A stretch of 64,000 nt of DNA from Sequoia sempervirens. Its lineage: Eukaryota; Streptophyta; Pinopsida; Cupressales; Cupressaceae. The stretch is from contig VDFB02187701.1 in the NCBI GenBank assembly GCA_007258455.2, forward strand, positions 1 through 64,000, in the 5' to 3' direction. A program made the translations under genes and the position numbers. Shown in pieces: positions 21,688 through 33,472 of this stretch; the first letter of the stretch is position 1, and every line of letters begins with the position of its first letter. The notes beneath the pieces were generated by a model, which was not told the DNA's origin, ran no database searches, and was given only the letters and a program-made list of their open reading frames with translations.

Positions 21688-23159
21688 GCAGTCATAAAAT
21701 TAACATTAATATAAAGACTTTTCAAACAGTTAAATTCCGTGCCTTGGGTTCGAAAATTGACTTTCAGCTGGTTAAATAATTAATTTGCTGCGAAAAAGCA
21801 AGCTGAAAATAAATTGAATGAAGTTGAAAATTCTGCCAGAACTTCGTCAGGATGAGAGGACATAAAAGAGATAGCAAATTTAATTGACCAAACATCAAAC
21901 CTCAGTGAAGAACCGTTAAATGCAAATCAGATTTAAAAATCTGATTTTTTTGAAAAGTGCGCCCCTCTTTACAGAAGAATTTCAGCTCTGAATAAATCTC
22001 TTTTCCTTTCCCGTGAAAAATTCCTTAGCATAACACTGCTTCTCCCTCTGGGAAAATTTGACTTTGCCTATTGATGAATTAATTGCCTGACAATTTCAAG
22101 AAAGATTAAATTTCTCTTCAGCTGTGTGTGAAAAAATGAGTTGCTGAAACTCATTATAATGCTGAAGGATTGTATTCGATTTAGCAACTGCCATATTCTT
22201 TCTCGATCTCGATTTGTTTTCATTTATTCAAACAGGCAACTTTCCTTTTATTTTCCGACAAGGATCAGTCTCGAGCTTATCCTGGCAAATCTTCAAAAAT
22301 TCGATTTTTTATTTAATGTTTATCTTTGATTTTTTTTTCGAGTTTTTGAATAAACATTAAATATTTTAATTAAATTCATGGCGAATTTAATTCTTCTTGT
22401 CGGATTTCGTCTCTGCCTGGCGTACTTTATTTTCTTCCAATTCTCGTATGGCAAATTTGATTTTGTCCAAGGCATTTTTTTTTAAATTCCAAATAGTTGA
22501 AAATTAATTATTAAAATATTAAAATATTTTAATTAATTCCAACCCGTTCGTTTTGGACCCATGGCTATTTCGATTATCCTTTCATTTTTCTTGGCTACGA
22601 GTTTATTTTCCAATTTTGTCCTTAATTTCGTCTAGCCAAACCAAATCTTAAGCCATTCCGTCGAAAATTTCATTGCCAGATCCTTATTTTCCTTTGCCGA
22701 GGCGAGTTTTTAAGCTTATTTTGCTCTGCCAAAGTCAAATATTTCCTTGCTCAGTCGAATTTTTCTACGCAAAATCCTTGCCCGAATGTCTTAGTTGGGC
22801 GAATTTCCTTGATGTCTGACATATTCTCCTTCCTTCTGGCCAAGGACGATCCTTCCTTTCTCTTTGCCTTGTGCATTTTTCTTCGGCCAAAGTTGACAAT
22901 TTCTCAACATTTTCTCCATACTTAGGCAAATTTTACCTCTTTTCTACCTTTGTGTTAGGCACATTTCGTTTTATTCTTAGCCAAATCCTGATATTTCTTA
23001 GCACGTGCCCTTTCAAACTTGGCATTTGACCTCTCGAAAGTGTCATGATTCTTGGTCAAAAATCTCAACTTTCCATCCTTTTAGCCTCTGTACTTAGGCA
23101 AATATTCGAACCTTTTCTTAGACTTGGCATTAACACTTGGCCAAAAAAATCATTCTTTT
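21688..23159 (-). other. AT-rich leader part of the long LTR
   Basis: Pyrimidine-rich on the plus strand, with repeated short words such as CTTAGGCAAA, TTGGCCAAA and GAATTT. No protein frame longer than about 60 codons. These words are diverged relatives of the GGCGGACTT units that follow. Confidence 0.4.
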
Positions 23160-23790
23160 CATCTTAGGCGGACTTCCTTGGCATTTTGGACAAGTGTGGC
23201 GGACTTTGCCTTAGCTTTGGACAAGCATTTTTGGATGTCCCACCTTTCTAGGGCGGACCTTGAAGCTTTTTGGCACTTGTCTCTTTGGAATTATCACAAC
23301 ACTTAGCCAAAAAAATCATTTTTCCACCCCTTTAAGCTCTTACTCTTAGGAAAAAATTCGAAATTTCCCTTGGCTGGGTACCAACACTTAGAAAAATTTT
23401 GATTTTTTCTCACTTTACATGCCTAGGCGGACTTTGGAAGGGTCAAGGATGAGCTGGGCGGACTTTAGAGGTCTCTAGCACATGGATGGCGGACTTTAAG
23501 ACTTCTTTGGACACCCCCCCTTTGAAGATGGCGGACTTTGAGACCTTTTTGGACGTGCATTTTAGTGGATGGCGGACTTTAGAGTTGCCAAGGATGTTGG
23601 CTCTTGGCATATGGCGGACTTCAAAGGTCATTAGGATGTGCTTCAAGATGAAAGGGCGGACTTTGGAGACTTATAGGATGAGGATGGCGGACTTTGGGTA
23701 GTCTTAGGATGTCCCTCTTTGATGCATGGCGGACTTTAAAGAGTCCTAAGATGAGCATGGGCGGACTTTGAAAGGTCCAAGGATGTTCCT
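23160..23790 (-). repeat. Degenerate tandem array of GGCGGACTT units
   Basis: At least thirteen GGCGGACTT or close copies were counted on the plus strand between 23166 and 23770. Ten of them fall between 23427 and 23770 at spacings of 30-43 bp. A typical unit is GATGGCGGACTTTRARR followed by 15-30 less conserved bases ending in AGGATG. The other LTR of the family carries the complementary, more decayed units at 125-480. The array lies in the U3-like part of the LTR. Confidence 0.8.
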
Positions 23791-24529
23791 TCAAGATGCA
23801 GGGATATGCTTCCCAAGTGCTGACATTTCTTACACCTTCCCTCATCATTCCTCCATGGCGAACCTCAGACTTGAGCACATTTTTCACAGATTTCATCTTT
23901 TAAGAGCTGATTCTCATGATTTCAACATCAGATCTGGTTAATTTTGAACTGGTTTTGACTGGTTTTTTTCAGAATTCGAGTATTCTTGGTCTGATTTTCA
24001 TGCTTTTCACTAATTTTCTCATGCTTTTTACTTGTTTTTTTCCAGATTTTTCGAAAAATTTCCAAATTTTCATTTCGATTTTCTGAGAGTTCTATTGAGT
24101 TTTTCGAACTTCTGAGTGCGTTTTCAGAACTCGGGACCTTTCTAAAAATGAAAACTTTCCAAAAATAGAAACTTTCTAAAAAATAGAAAAAGCAAACCCT
24201 AAAAAATAGGGAACGTTGTTTGGTCCGAAAATGCCAAAAATGAAAAATCGAAAAAGCAACTTTTCCTAAAAAATAGGAAGTCTCAGAATTGGCCGAATTC
24301 ACAGTCGATCTTCGTCTCTTGGGCCTTCTGAGCGCTTCCATAACGTCTACGCACAGATTCAAGCATGAATTACTGACTCGGCTCGGGCAACTCTCGGCAA
24401 ACTGACCTGAAACTCTTAACAAAGTAATCTCTCGTAACCGTTGCAAGGAGACAGAACCCTAAAAACTAGCAGGCAGCTGGGGGTCCCCATCAGCGATGGG
24501 GCGATGTGTGAAAAGGTCACAACAAGACC

Positions 24530-26542
24530 CAAAGCGAAAATTAATCCATTGGCATTCCATGACTAGATCCACACTCATCAGCTGAAAAACTACTCCCAAC
24601 ACCCACACCTAATGATCATCTGACAGTTAAGAGGAAGCTGGTAAGGCATGTCTGTCAAGAACACCTAGAATTTGGAATAGTAGTTAATCCTCTATGCTGA
24701 AAAACAATGGATAGAGGAGGATGGAGGTATCCCGATAAGTACTTGCACGAGGAACACAATCTCACCAATATATCACCATTTTTGTTGGTAACTATAGGGT
24801 CACCCAGAGGGCACTTAACAATTCCAACTGTTAGAATAGGTTGGAAAGAGTTGTTTAATCTGGTTATGTAAGTTCCTTGCAAAGCCTGACATTTGAAAGC
24901 CACTTCTCATATTTAAACAAACAAATGCCTGTGATGAAGGTAGAAGAAAATGGTAGCAAGTGGCACTCATGAATCTTTGTGCAAGCAATAATATCTCCAT
25001 TAGATCCTATAATAGATAGAATACCTACCAATAAAGTACTCCTCTGTGTATATCTCCTTGAGCAATCCTATCACCACAAAGAATACGATGGTCAATCTTG
25101 ACCATCAGTAGTGAGTGTGTCAACTCACCATAGGACTTATGAAGCCATAACATATATTCCAATGACCTTAAATGATTGAGAGGTATGACCAAGTCATTGA
25201 CAATCTACATGAAATATTTGGCATAGAATACCATCCTAGGGTTGAGATGTTGTGTGTTAGAAATCCAAGAAATCTGAATTTAATATTTTACAAAAGCAAT
25301 AGAATAGAGATAACTATCAATTTGTTGGTACTAAACTTTTAGCGATTGTTTTAGTTCATATAGGGTCTTGTTGTGCCTTGCACACATGCCCCATTTTGTT
25401 TTGGAAAAAAGTGGACACACCCCCCCCCCCCTTTCATCTTGTTTGTGCTTTTGGTTTGGTTTGTTCCCCTAGTTCTCTTGTTCCTTCTCTTAATTTTGGA
25501 GAGTGTGCTTCAAAGTTAAATGATGGCCTAAGTTTTACACGTTCCAAGTTTAGGTTGTTTGTAGATGATTTGGGTTGTTTGCCTTGAAAATTTTAAGTTT
25601 CCTAGTGTTTGTGGAAATGTGTACTTATGAGAGACTACCGAACATCTAGATTTCATGTCTCGACCTCTCGAGTTCCTTGTCTTTCCTGCAAACTTTCCTA
25701 TTATGCCTTGCATACACAACCCATCTTTTTGCTTGGCAAATGAGGATCCCCCTTCTTTTCTTTTCTTTTTGTTTTTTGCTTTTAGAACTTTTGTTCGTTG
25801 TTCACCTTTAGTTTTTAGTCTTTGATTCCCTTAAGATCATTGCTTTCATGTTTATTTTTTATTTTGAACCCTTTCTCTTATGTTTATCACCTTTCTAGGT
25901 TTTTGAGTCTTTTGTGGACCTTGGAACCAATGCTTGGTTCCTAAGAAATCTTGTCATCAATAGTTTTTACTTGAATTTCAAATTTCTAGGGGTTTTCTAG
26001 ACTTTGGAACTGAGTTTCACGTTCCTAGTTCCACTTGATGACCACTTTTCCATATATATTTGTTTTATGCTATTACTTTTCAAACTTTCAAAAGTCCAAG
26101 CAACTTGGGAACTTACAGACTTGGTTCCAATTTCCTAGTTCCTCCTAGATCCTTGCCTAACTTAAGTAGTATTAATGGCAAGCATGTGAGGGTAGATAGG
26201 GCTTAAATATTTGACTTTTCCCTCATTTGCTTGCTTTGTATTCAGAACATTAATGTTTTTGAGCTTTGGGCAATGAAGAGAGAATTCCCCCTTGCATTCT
26301 TAAGAAAATTGGGGTGATTTTGTTGTCTTTCTTGTTTGGATTTGAGTATAGGGTTTTGAAGGGCTTTGTGGAACCGTTTCTCTCCTACACCATTCATCCT
26401 TCCTAGGTTGATTTCTAGGTCAATTTTCTTGTTTTATTGTTCAAATTTAGTATTTTTATTGCTTTTTGATAGTTTTTTTGGTATTTTTGTCTTGTTTGAT
26501 GGCTTTTTATTAGATTTCCTTGTGTATTCCTTATGTTTTAAG
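24530..26542. other. Intron sequence, T-rich, no feature supported
   Basis: Directly continuous with 16787 before the hAT and LTR insertions. It includes a C13 run near 25419 and recurring TTGGTTCC or TTCCTAGTTCC words at 25920-26150. Minus-strand frames at 24655-25000 look somewhat protein-like but match nothing I know. Confidence 0.4.
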
Positions 26543-26840
26543 CAGGGAAACCCAGGGACGCGTCCCCCCCCCCTTTAAAATGCCCCGTCCTTGTCCTCAG
26601 GATGTCTCGGGTACAGGGGCATGGTTGGGGGACAGTCCCCTGGCATCCCCTTTTTTTGCAAATTCATGGGGGCGTTTCCAGAATGGGGGGGATGGTCAAA
26701 GGGAAAGGGGGACAGCTGACCATCCCGGGGACGGCCAAGGGATGCCTGAGCCATCCCCCAACCGTCCCCCAACAGTCCCCTACGTCAAAGCATGTTTTAA
26801 AAATAAAAAAATAACAATATAATAGTTTTCTGTTTTTTGG
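26543..26840 (+). mobile_element. hAT-type element, second copy of the C/G-rich family, right end not found
   Basis: The left end, CAGGGAAACCCAGGGACGCG, is followed by a C-rich run, AAAATGCCCCGTCC and GTCTCGGGTAC. This is colinear with the inverted end of the 16788-18526 element as far as GTCAAAGCATG plus an A-rich stretch. The 8 bases before it are GTTTTAAG. I did not find the matching duplication or the other end, which may have been displaced by the LTR beginning near 26.85 kb. Confidence 0.6.
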
Positions 26841-28784
26841 TTTATGAGTTGTTCGTTTAAATTATTTTCATCTATCTTTCACCCGGAAATCAATGTCGAA
26901 GATGGAAAGTTGTAACTTTGTAGTCAGCTACAAAGTAGGAAGTTAATAAAAAACGTGATATCTTGAGCACATGGCCACCTATGAGGACAAATGAGGACTT
27001 TTTGAAATCAGTGAAGTTCGTCAGGTGAATCCAAAAGCTTCACATGGTTTGTCAACTGATTAAAATAATATTAGATATTTATTTTTGCATATTTGAGCAT
27101 TTAAGGGCGATTTTCTTAAATTGGCACCTTTTTGTGCTGGATTTTCAAATTGCATGAGGAATATTTTTATTATTATTTTATTCCGAAATTCAAATCAGTC
27201 TAAGTTCGAATTGGAGGGGGTCCAATCAGAAGCTTTCTATTTCAGTCGAGGTTTTTAAATCTTGGAGTCAACATTATTGTGCGAATTTTCTCTATTTATT
27301 CATGGCGCCATCATATTTCATTCACACAGCTTGAGCAAATTCGTAATTCTTCAGAGCAAAGGCGAATTTCCTTCAGAGTTGGGCGAATTTCTCATCAGCA
27401 ATCATTGGTGAAGACATCAAAACACTTTCTTTGCAAGTACAAGTCAGAATTATTAGCGAATTTCAAGGCAGAGTGGCGATTTTGGCAGAGGAAAACAACA
27501 AAAAACGTCTTTCTTCTTCTCAATTTCTTCCATTTTCTCATCTTAAATTCATTCACATGTTTGAAGAATTGGCGACTTTTGATAAAACAAATCATCTGGG
27601 TCTATTCAGAATAGCTTCCTCGAGAAAACCCATGTGCCGGAATTTTTCAGGAAAATTTACTCCAGAGCATCAATTCTCAAGGCTCTAATTTTCTCAATTG
27701 AAAATTCCTTGCATGGTCGAGCAGAAGCCAAATTTTCTCATTTCTGATGTTCTGGGTTGTCTTAGAATCTTTTCTAGACAAAACCCATATCTTAGATTTT
27801 TTTCGTGAAAATTGCTCTCCGATAGGCTATTTTTAGCCTCAGCAGACTACTTTTAGCTTTCCAGAAAAGTTGTCAGAATATAGCCGTGTTCACAGTCAAT
27901 AGGTGAGTTTTTCAGAGTGCAGTTCACGCAAACTAAATTCAAGACCAAATCAGTCTTAATTCATGATTTCGTCAGAAAAGCTGACACCGATTTGTATCAA
28001 GCGCATTTGAAGGGTTGACAGGCGTAGTCACTCAAGTCCACATGGTTGCATGCCTCATATGGCCGATTGTCTTCCAAAGCCAGTTTAGAAGGTTGATACC
28101 ATTGGAATTTTGTGTGTGCAGCAAGTTCATTTGCATTTCTCACAACCAGAGTGTGCACAGTCAAACCTCGCAGTTTCGTCATGCAACACTCTTTCATTAA
28201 GGAAAAGCGTTAGAGACATCAAGCTGCAGAAGAGATAATGGCCATCACTTCAGTTACGGAGCCGCCAAAGTTATAAGTCAGTGAGGTGCTAGTTTGAGTG
28301 TGCAAAGATTTCCAAGATTGCTCAAGTTGCTGACAAGCGGTAAATTGACAATTATAAGTGCCCCAGACAATGATGCAATTAACAATCTCGTTGAGGGATT
28401 GGTTGCTCGAGATCTCGGCCAGTAGACTTTAGTTCCCACCTCTCAAAATAGACATTACACACAGGAGTTAAACTTGGTGTTACCTTTTCAAGTTAACTCG
28501 TTGTCTCATCTCATGCATGTCTATTCTGGGATTTGCTTTATTCACTTGGAGTTACATTTAGGGTTTACGTTAACTGATGGTAGTGTTTCAGTTAACTTGC
28601 TTTCAATAAGGACGTGCATGCTTGCACATTGTCCATTTTTAGATTAGATGTATCGGTTAACTGATGGTAGCTTTCCAGTTAACTGTATAGTTTGCTTTAT
28701 TAGGATTTAGCAATAAATCTTGCATGCATTGCAAGACTGTAGTTGACTCAAGGTGATTTTAGGGTTCCCTACACCTTTGATGTC

Positions 28785-28792
28785 TATAAATA
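28785..28792 (+). promoter_or_regulatory. LTR TATA box
   Basis: TATAAATA within GATGTCTATAAATAAGAGC, followed by a short CT-rich stretch and the repeat units. This is a typical LTR promoter setting. Confidence 0.5.
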
Positions 28793-28837
28793 AGAGCTTT
28801 CAGCTCATTTGTAAATAACTTTTGAGTGATAGCATAC

Positions 28838-29375
28838 ATGTTGTGCCCACCTTGCCTGTAGTATTGCTATTATTGTATTTGTTCAAGGACTTTTGCACGA
28901 GAGAAATATATGTTGTGCCTACCTTGCCTTCAATATTGCTCGTTCTGTATCTGTTCATGAGTTTTTACTATTATGATGAATTGTTATGCCACTTGGGTTT
29001 CATGCAATTATGATGGTGAATTCTTGCTTTAGTTAGATATAGTGGCTAGATTGATCGTAGATTGTATGCGTGTCTCGCCTATGCAATTTATTATCCTAGT
29101 TGGCTATCTTTCATGTTTTGTGATCAATAAACTCATTCAGATTGAGCTGATAGATGTGCCACCTTGCCTTCAAGTTGAGAATTTGTTCTTGGTTATCGTG
29201 TGATGTGTGTGAATAATAAACTTATTCAGATTGAGCTGATAGATGTGCCACCTTGCCTTCAAGCTGAGAATCTGTACTCGGTTTATCGTGTGTTGTTGTT
29301 TCCAATAAGCCCAATCAGACAAGCAGATAGTTGAGCCACCTTGCCTTCACGTTGTAAGTCCATACCAGGCTTATC
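28838..29375 (+). repeat. Tandem units around CCACCTTGCCTTCAA
   Basis: Five copies of GCC(C/T)ACCTTGCCT or GCCACCTTGCCTTCA occur, near 28848, 28918, 29158, 29248 and 29336. The last three belong to about 90-bp units that also share ATAAACTYATTCAGATTGAGCTGATAG and end in TTATCGT. They lie downstream of the TATA box, so they would be transcribed. Confidence 0.75.
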
Positions 29376-29709
29376 GTCAAAATAATCATTCCTGCTCCGT
29401 TTCCTCATGCTCTGAATTCTTGAGGGGATTAGATAGTTAAAGGTACTTAGTTTTGTGTGTTGTAGTTAAGTCTTGCAAAACCAGAAAATACTTAGCTGCA
29501 ATGTATAGAGTTTTCGTGAAATCCTTGTACCTCTTACAGCTGAGACAAAAAGACAAGATATAGTTTAGTTTATTTCCCTTTTCAAGTACTTTTGTCAAGC
29601 ACAACGAGGGAGCTTCCCCTCCTAATTTGAAGAGCACTCATTGCGTAGTGTGCATAGCTGTCCGTACCAACTTATACTCCAGAGGTGTTAGTTGTTACGC
29701 CAACAACAT

Positions 29710-30640
29710 ATGAGTCTAATGAATCATGTTGCTTCAGCTATGCCAACTCATGGAATCTAACTTTTGGATCCTTGGTATCAAACCTTTCTATCAACTTGTT
29801 TGTAAACTCCTCACAAGTATGAATGAGATTATGGCCAAGAGTGACCAACCCATGATACCACCATTCGTGAGCAACTCCATCCAAATGTAAGGTGGCAAAC
29901 TTGATGGCGTCTTCTTCAGGCATCAATCTAAGTCAAAGGTAGTTATCAAGCTTTTGCACCCATGACCTTGCTGAACACTTATCACTCCCATCAAAATGGG
30001 CCAAGGTAACTTTACCAAGGGCTTGATAATCCATCCTAGGAGCCATAGGAGCACGATAGTCATTTCTTTCGCCTCCTCTTCTCTTCTTTTGATTCATATA
30101 TTAATCCAATGATATGGCATCACGAATCTTCGCTGATAGCGAGGCATACTCCATGTAGCTATTTCTCACCTCATCCGCCAAAGACATCTCGGCTTCAACT
30201 GGCAGTCCTTCCCTTGGAATGAAGTTCAGAATGAGAGGTCTAGAGGTTGATCCTCTAGTAGTTGCAACATGCTGGCCAATAGCTCTCTCTCTTTCGTTGG
30301 TCTCTGAAGAGTTGTTCTCTCCAACATGATTTTGTTGAGGTTGGGGCTGATTTTGAGTCACATGTTGATCCATCTTAGCTAGCAAGCATGACATCATGTC
30401 CAACATGGTGTCAAACTTTCTTTCAGCTCTAGCTTCTCTATCCTCAACTAAACTTCTATCTCTTTCTACCATGGTCTCAACTGCTTTACCACTGTCTCTC
30501 AAAGCCTTTGAAAAAGTCTTACGTCTGGAAATGGTGGATTCTAATATTGAACTCTTGCCTGACCTCTGGTGTAGTATCTGACTTCTCTGTCACTCATCAG
30601 ACAACTGAATCTCTGTTTTCACAGGACAGCGGGAACTTGG
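29710..30640 (-). pseudogene. Ty3/gypsy gag fragment
   Basis: Transcribed away from the LTR at 30654-32518. 30502-30101 is an open frame with a charged N-terminus and QNQPQPQQN. After a stop, further readable gag (HFDGSDKCSARSWVQKLDNYL) continues to 29926-29738, which has DAIKFATLHLDGVAHEWWYHG. This aligns with the gag at 41774-42325 (DAIKYATLHLEGVAHDWWYHG). It is cut at 29709 by another LTR, with zinc knuckle, protease and pol gone. Stops are at about 30101, 29927 and 29736. Confidence 0.8.
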
Positions 30641-30653
30641 GCTTTGATACCAC
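30641..30653 (-). promoter_or_regulatory. Primer-binding site
   Basis: On the minus strand GTGGTATCAAAGC directly follows the LTR end GATATTTCA. It matches the initiator-Met-tRNA-type site (TGGTATCA) with a gypsy-typical AAAGC ending. Confidence 0.75.
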
Positions 30654-32518
30654 TGAAATATCCCCCTTAGTTTTTTTTCAAATTTTACCAAACAACAATG
30701 CACCCGTTAAGGTTAGCTTCAAAATATAATCAACTGAAATAGAAACCCTTCACTTTCTAATCACCAAGATCCCGATGTGGGCGGCGTGAGAGCATACGAT
30801 GTGAGGGGATCGTTACCTATAAACTGAGATTGAAAGGTACAATGTTGTAGGCGGCTAGCCAACCATTCTAAAAGTAAATTCTAGAAATGTAATTGTAGGC
30901 GAATAACTGACCATGAAGCTCGACCACTTATTCAGCAGGGGCGATTATTACAATTATTAAACTAAAACACTCAACCACTTACTCAGCGGGAGTAGTAAAT
31001 ACAAGATATAATATGCTGAAAGTAGATAGCTAAAACAGTACTACTGTAATCAGCATTACAATATGATCTTGATACAATGATTTTTGATGATTTTTGCTCT
31101 AACTTCAATACAATGATTTTCACAATATTTCGTATTACAATTATGAATGAAAACATCAAAGGAATATAGCTTTAAACTAAAATAACCAGGTCTAATATGA
31201 AAATGCAGTAAACTGAAAATGCAAACCAGCAACTAAGATCACACTGAAATGCTCATATCTCACACAAATCACCTCCAATCAGACTCAAACTGAAAACACA
31301 TGAACAACTAATGCTAGGCGTCCAAATTGCAAAGAAAGTCACAACTAAAAAACTGCCACAAAGAGTGGCACACATTCCAATGCAAGGCTGCAAGTGGTAC
31401 GACCTAGGGAATAGGTTGACCTTGCTTAGTAATTCAGCCACTTCATCAAAAAATCTGAAACATGGAGGAAGGGGGCGCCTAGAGCATAGGAACACATTGA
31501 GCAAATACCCATAACCAGCAAAAATTCCTCCAAGAAGTTATGAATGAAAACAACCTACAGCCATATATGAACCAGCAACAACAAAACTGTAAATATGATC
31601 AAAACTCTTCAACAATGAAGCTCAATCTGCAAATCTTTGGATGAGAAGCAGTCTCAATTCAGCTAGGTGTTATCTTTCAAACACAAAACTGAATACTTGC
31701 TAGGAGGTATGTGTTCCTCGAAGCCAAAGTTTGAAATCATTTCAGCAGCACTTCATTGTCATATAGCAAATGGATGCCAAATGAATGAGCAAAAGCCTTT
31801 CTTAAATAGAACTTTGAGGTGACCTTTCAAATTCTTCTTTTCCCTCCAAAAGGGATGCCCAAGCTTGCTTGAATTATTTAATCTTTAAACATACTTATTT
31901 CTCCTTCATTCTAGGCGTCCAAGACACAAAGATAAATATTTAACTTTTGAAATATTAAATTCCCTCTCAATGAGGCGTCCACCCTCAAAAGCCCACTTAA
32001 AAACAACTTAAGTCATTAGACTAGGCCATGGGGCCTCAAAAGATTATAAATATTAAAATGACTTAAATTCATCAATTTACCAAAATGACCCTCAAACTGC
32101 TGAAAGCCAAATATACCCAATCTGCCTTGCCCGAAATGGAAATTACACTGAACTACTGAACTACTGCCAACCAGGACACTACCAAAAATAGAACTTACAA
32201 AAAATAGCATACTGCTAAAAATAGTAAGTTGTTCCAAACTCATTTTAACCACAATCTAAGTAGCCATCGTAACTTACTAAAAATAGTAAGTTACGAAAAA
32301 GAAGCCGGATGCATTTGCATGTCATACCATTGCGAAGCTTTCTGAAAACCAGAAAGAATCCAAAATCCAAATTGCAAAACTCCAACATGCAAATCCCAAA
32401 AAACACCAAAAACCTCCAAACAGCTAGAAACCCTAATTTTACCTCCAACAAGCCTATGGGCATCCGAAATAGGCTGACAGGCCAGTGCACTGCTTACTGC
32501 TGAGAAGGGGACATTACA
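30654..32518 (-). mobile_element. Ty3/gypsy 5' LTR (family with TGTAATGTCCCC start)
   Basis: Minus-strand start TGTAATGTCCCCTTCTC (32518) and end GGGGGATATTTCA (30654), followed by the primer site. It belongs with the LTRs at 35665-37499 and 55247-57331, and shares blocks with those at 35650 and 63028. It contains the palindrome AACTTACTA-AAAA-TAGTAAGTT at 32271-32292. The partner 3' LTR is not in the window. Confidence 0.82.
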
Positions 32519-33009
32519 ATTGATATTTTAAAATTTGTCTTAAAATAATACTTCACAAATTTCAAAAAATCTTTTGAACTGATCAATGAAGCACAATGTG
32601 AATTTTGAAATGAATCCACCAATAGATGGTATTGGATTTCCACCCAATCCACCTAGAAAACCCAAGGGTTTCCATCCTCAAGCTTGCCGAACCTGTAAAA
32701 CAAGCTCTCTAAATTCTCTCGATAAAATTATTTCCAAAAGATAATAATAACCTTCCTTCACCACCTTTTATTTTTAATTATGTCTTTCCTTTCCCAAAGT
32801 GACATATTTAATAATTTATCGATAAACCATTATCAGTCACTTTAATAAATTAAAACCAATTAATCAAATATAAATGTCCCAAAAGTGACTTAGGACAATT
32901 TAGAACTTAATTAATTAATTTATTCCCTTAATTTTTCCCACCTTAGCTTATGGGAATAAAATAAACTAGTGGACTCTATTGGATGATCAATCGGAAGAAG
33001 GGGACATAA
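32519..33009 (-). mobile_element. Fragment of a related LTR
   Basis: It ends on the plus strand with CGGAAGAAGGGGACATAACA, that is, a minus-strand start TGTTATGTCCCCTTCTTCC like its neighbours. The body is AT-rich with AATTAATTAATTTATT. It is truncated at 32518 where the next LTR begins. Confidence 0.5.
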
Positions 33010-33347
33010 CAAAATCCTATGAGATTCAATTAAATAGTTAATGATTTTTGTGAATAGACAATTATGGAGCATAATTTTGCTAAAACTATGAGAGAGAGTG
33101 TGTTAGAAAACAAATTTTTGGGATAAAGCCCATGAATTTGTCAAATCAACATTTCATCATACCACATAATCCATCATCAAAATGAAAATGTAAGGATTAC
33201 AAACTAGTGCTCCTTATATAGATAACCTATGTTGTCGGTTCTGGTCCTAGTCCTAGTTCGAGTTGGCAGATCCGGTTTGTGGGTTCGGCTAAAAACAATT
33301 TGGGGTTGGGTTTGTTTAGGGTCCGTCCATACAAAAAATATGTAAAA

Positions 33348-33384
<37 letters not shown>

Positions 33385-33467
33385 AAGATTAGAATATCAC
33401 ATATCATTTAAAGACTATAAAAAACAAAGCTACCTGTAGAATAGGGTAAAATTAAGGTAAAAGGCAT
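33010..33467. other. Intron or LTR-derived sequence with an AT microsatellite
   Basis: Contains (AT)15 at 33351-33380 and a G/T-rich stretch of the form GGTTCTGGTCCTAGTCC near 33236. No gene seen. It was contiguous with 43998 before the gypsy insertion. Confidence 0.45.
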
Positions 33468-33472
33468 GAATC

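Larger units (their letters stand above)
18536..24524 (-). mobile_element. Solo LTR of about 6 kb containing a coding region
   Basis: Flanked by AGACC on both sides (18531-18535 and 24525-24529). Read on the minus strand it starts TGTTGTGACCTTTTCAC at 24524 and ends ACGCATCAACA at 18536, so TG..CA ends and a 5-bp duplication are both present. I find no direct repeat of either end inside, so it is not a two-LTR element. Its last kilobase matches the LTR at 1-2284. On the minus strand the order is a 1-kb leader, the GGCGGACTT array, an AT-rich stretch, a splice-like acceptor, a broken protein-coding region, a TATA box and the R/U5-like end. A 6-kb solo LTR is long but not without precedent for Tat/Ogre-like elements. 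Confidence 0.72.
26850..29709 (+). mobile_element. Probable long LTR, left end unresolved
   Basis: It ends GCCAACAACA at 29709, exactly where a minus-strand gypsy gag frame is cut. It contains a TATA box at 28785 and a repetitive R/U5-like part, as plant LTRs do. The left part holds several GGCGAATTTC words (27280-27480). TATGAG occurs both at 26845 and directly after 29709, but the left end there does not begin TG, so the boundary is uncertain. Confidence 0.45.

Noticed and set aside
23160..23790. CRISPR-like array
   Set aside because: Repeat core is only 9 bp with irregular spacing, in a plant LTR. There are no cas genes or constant-length spacers.
24655..25000. Minus-strand frames with PLGDPIVTNKNGD as a host exon
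   Set aside because: No consistent frame, no splice sites in phase and no recognised family.
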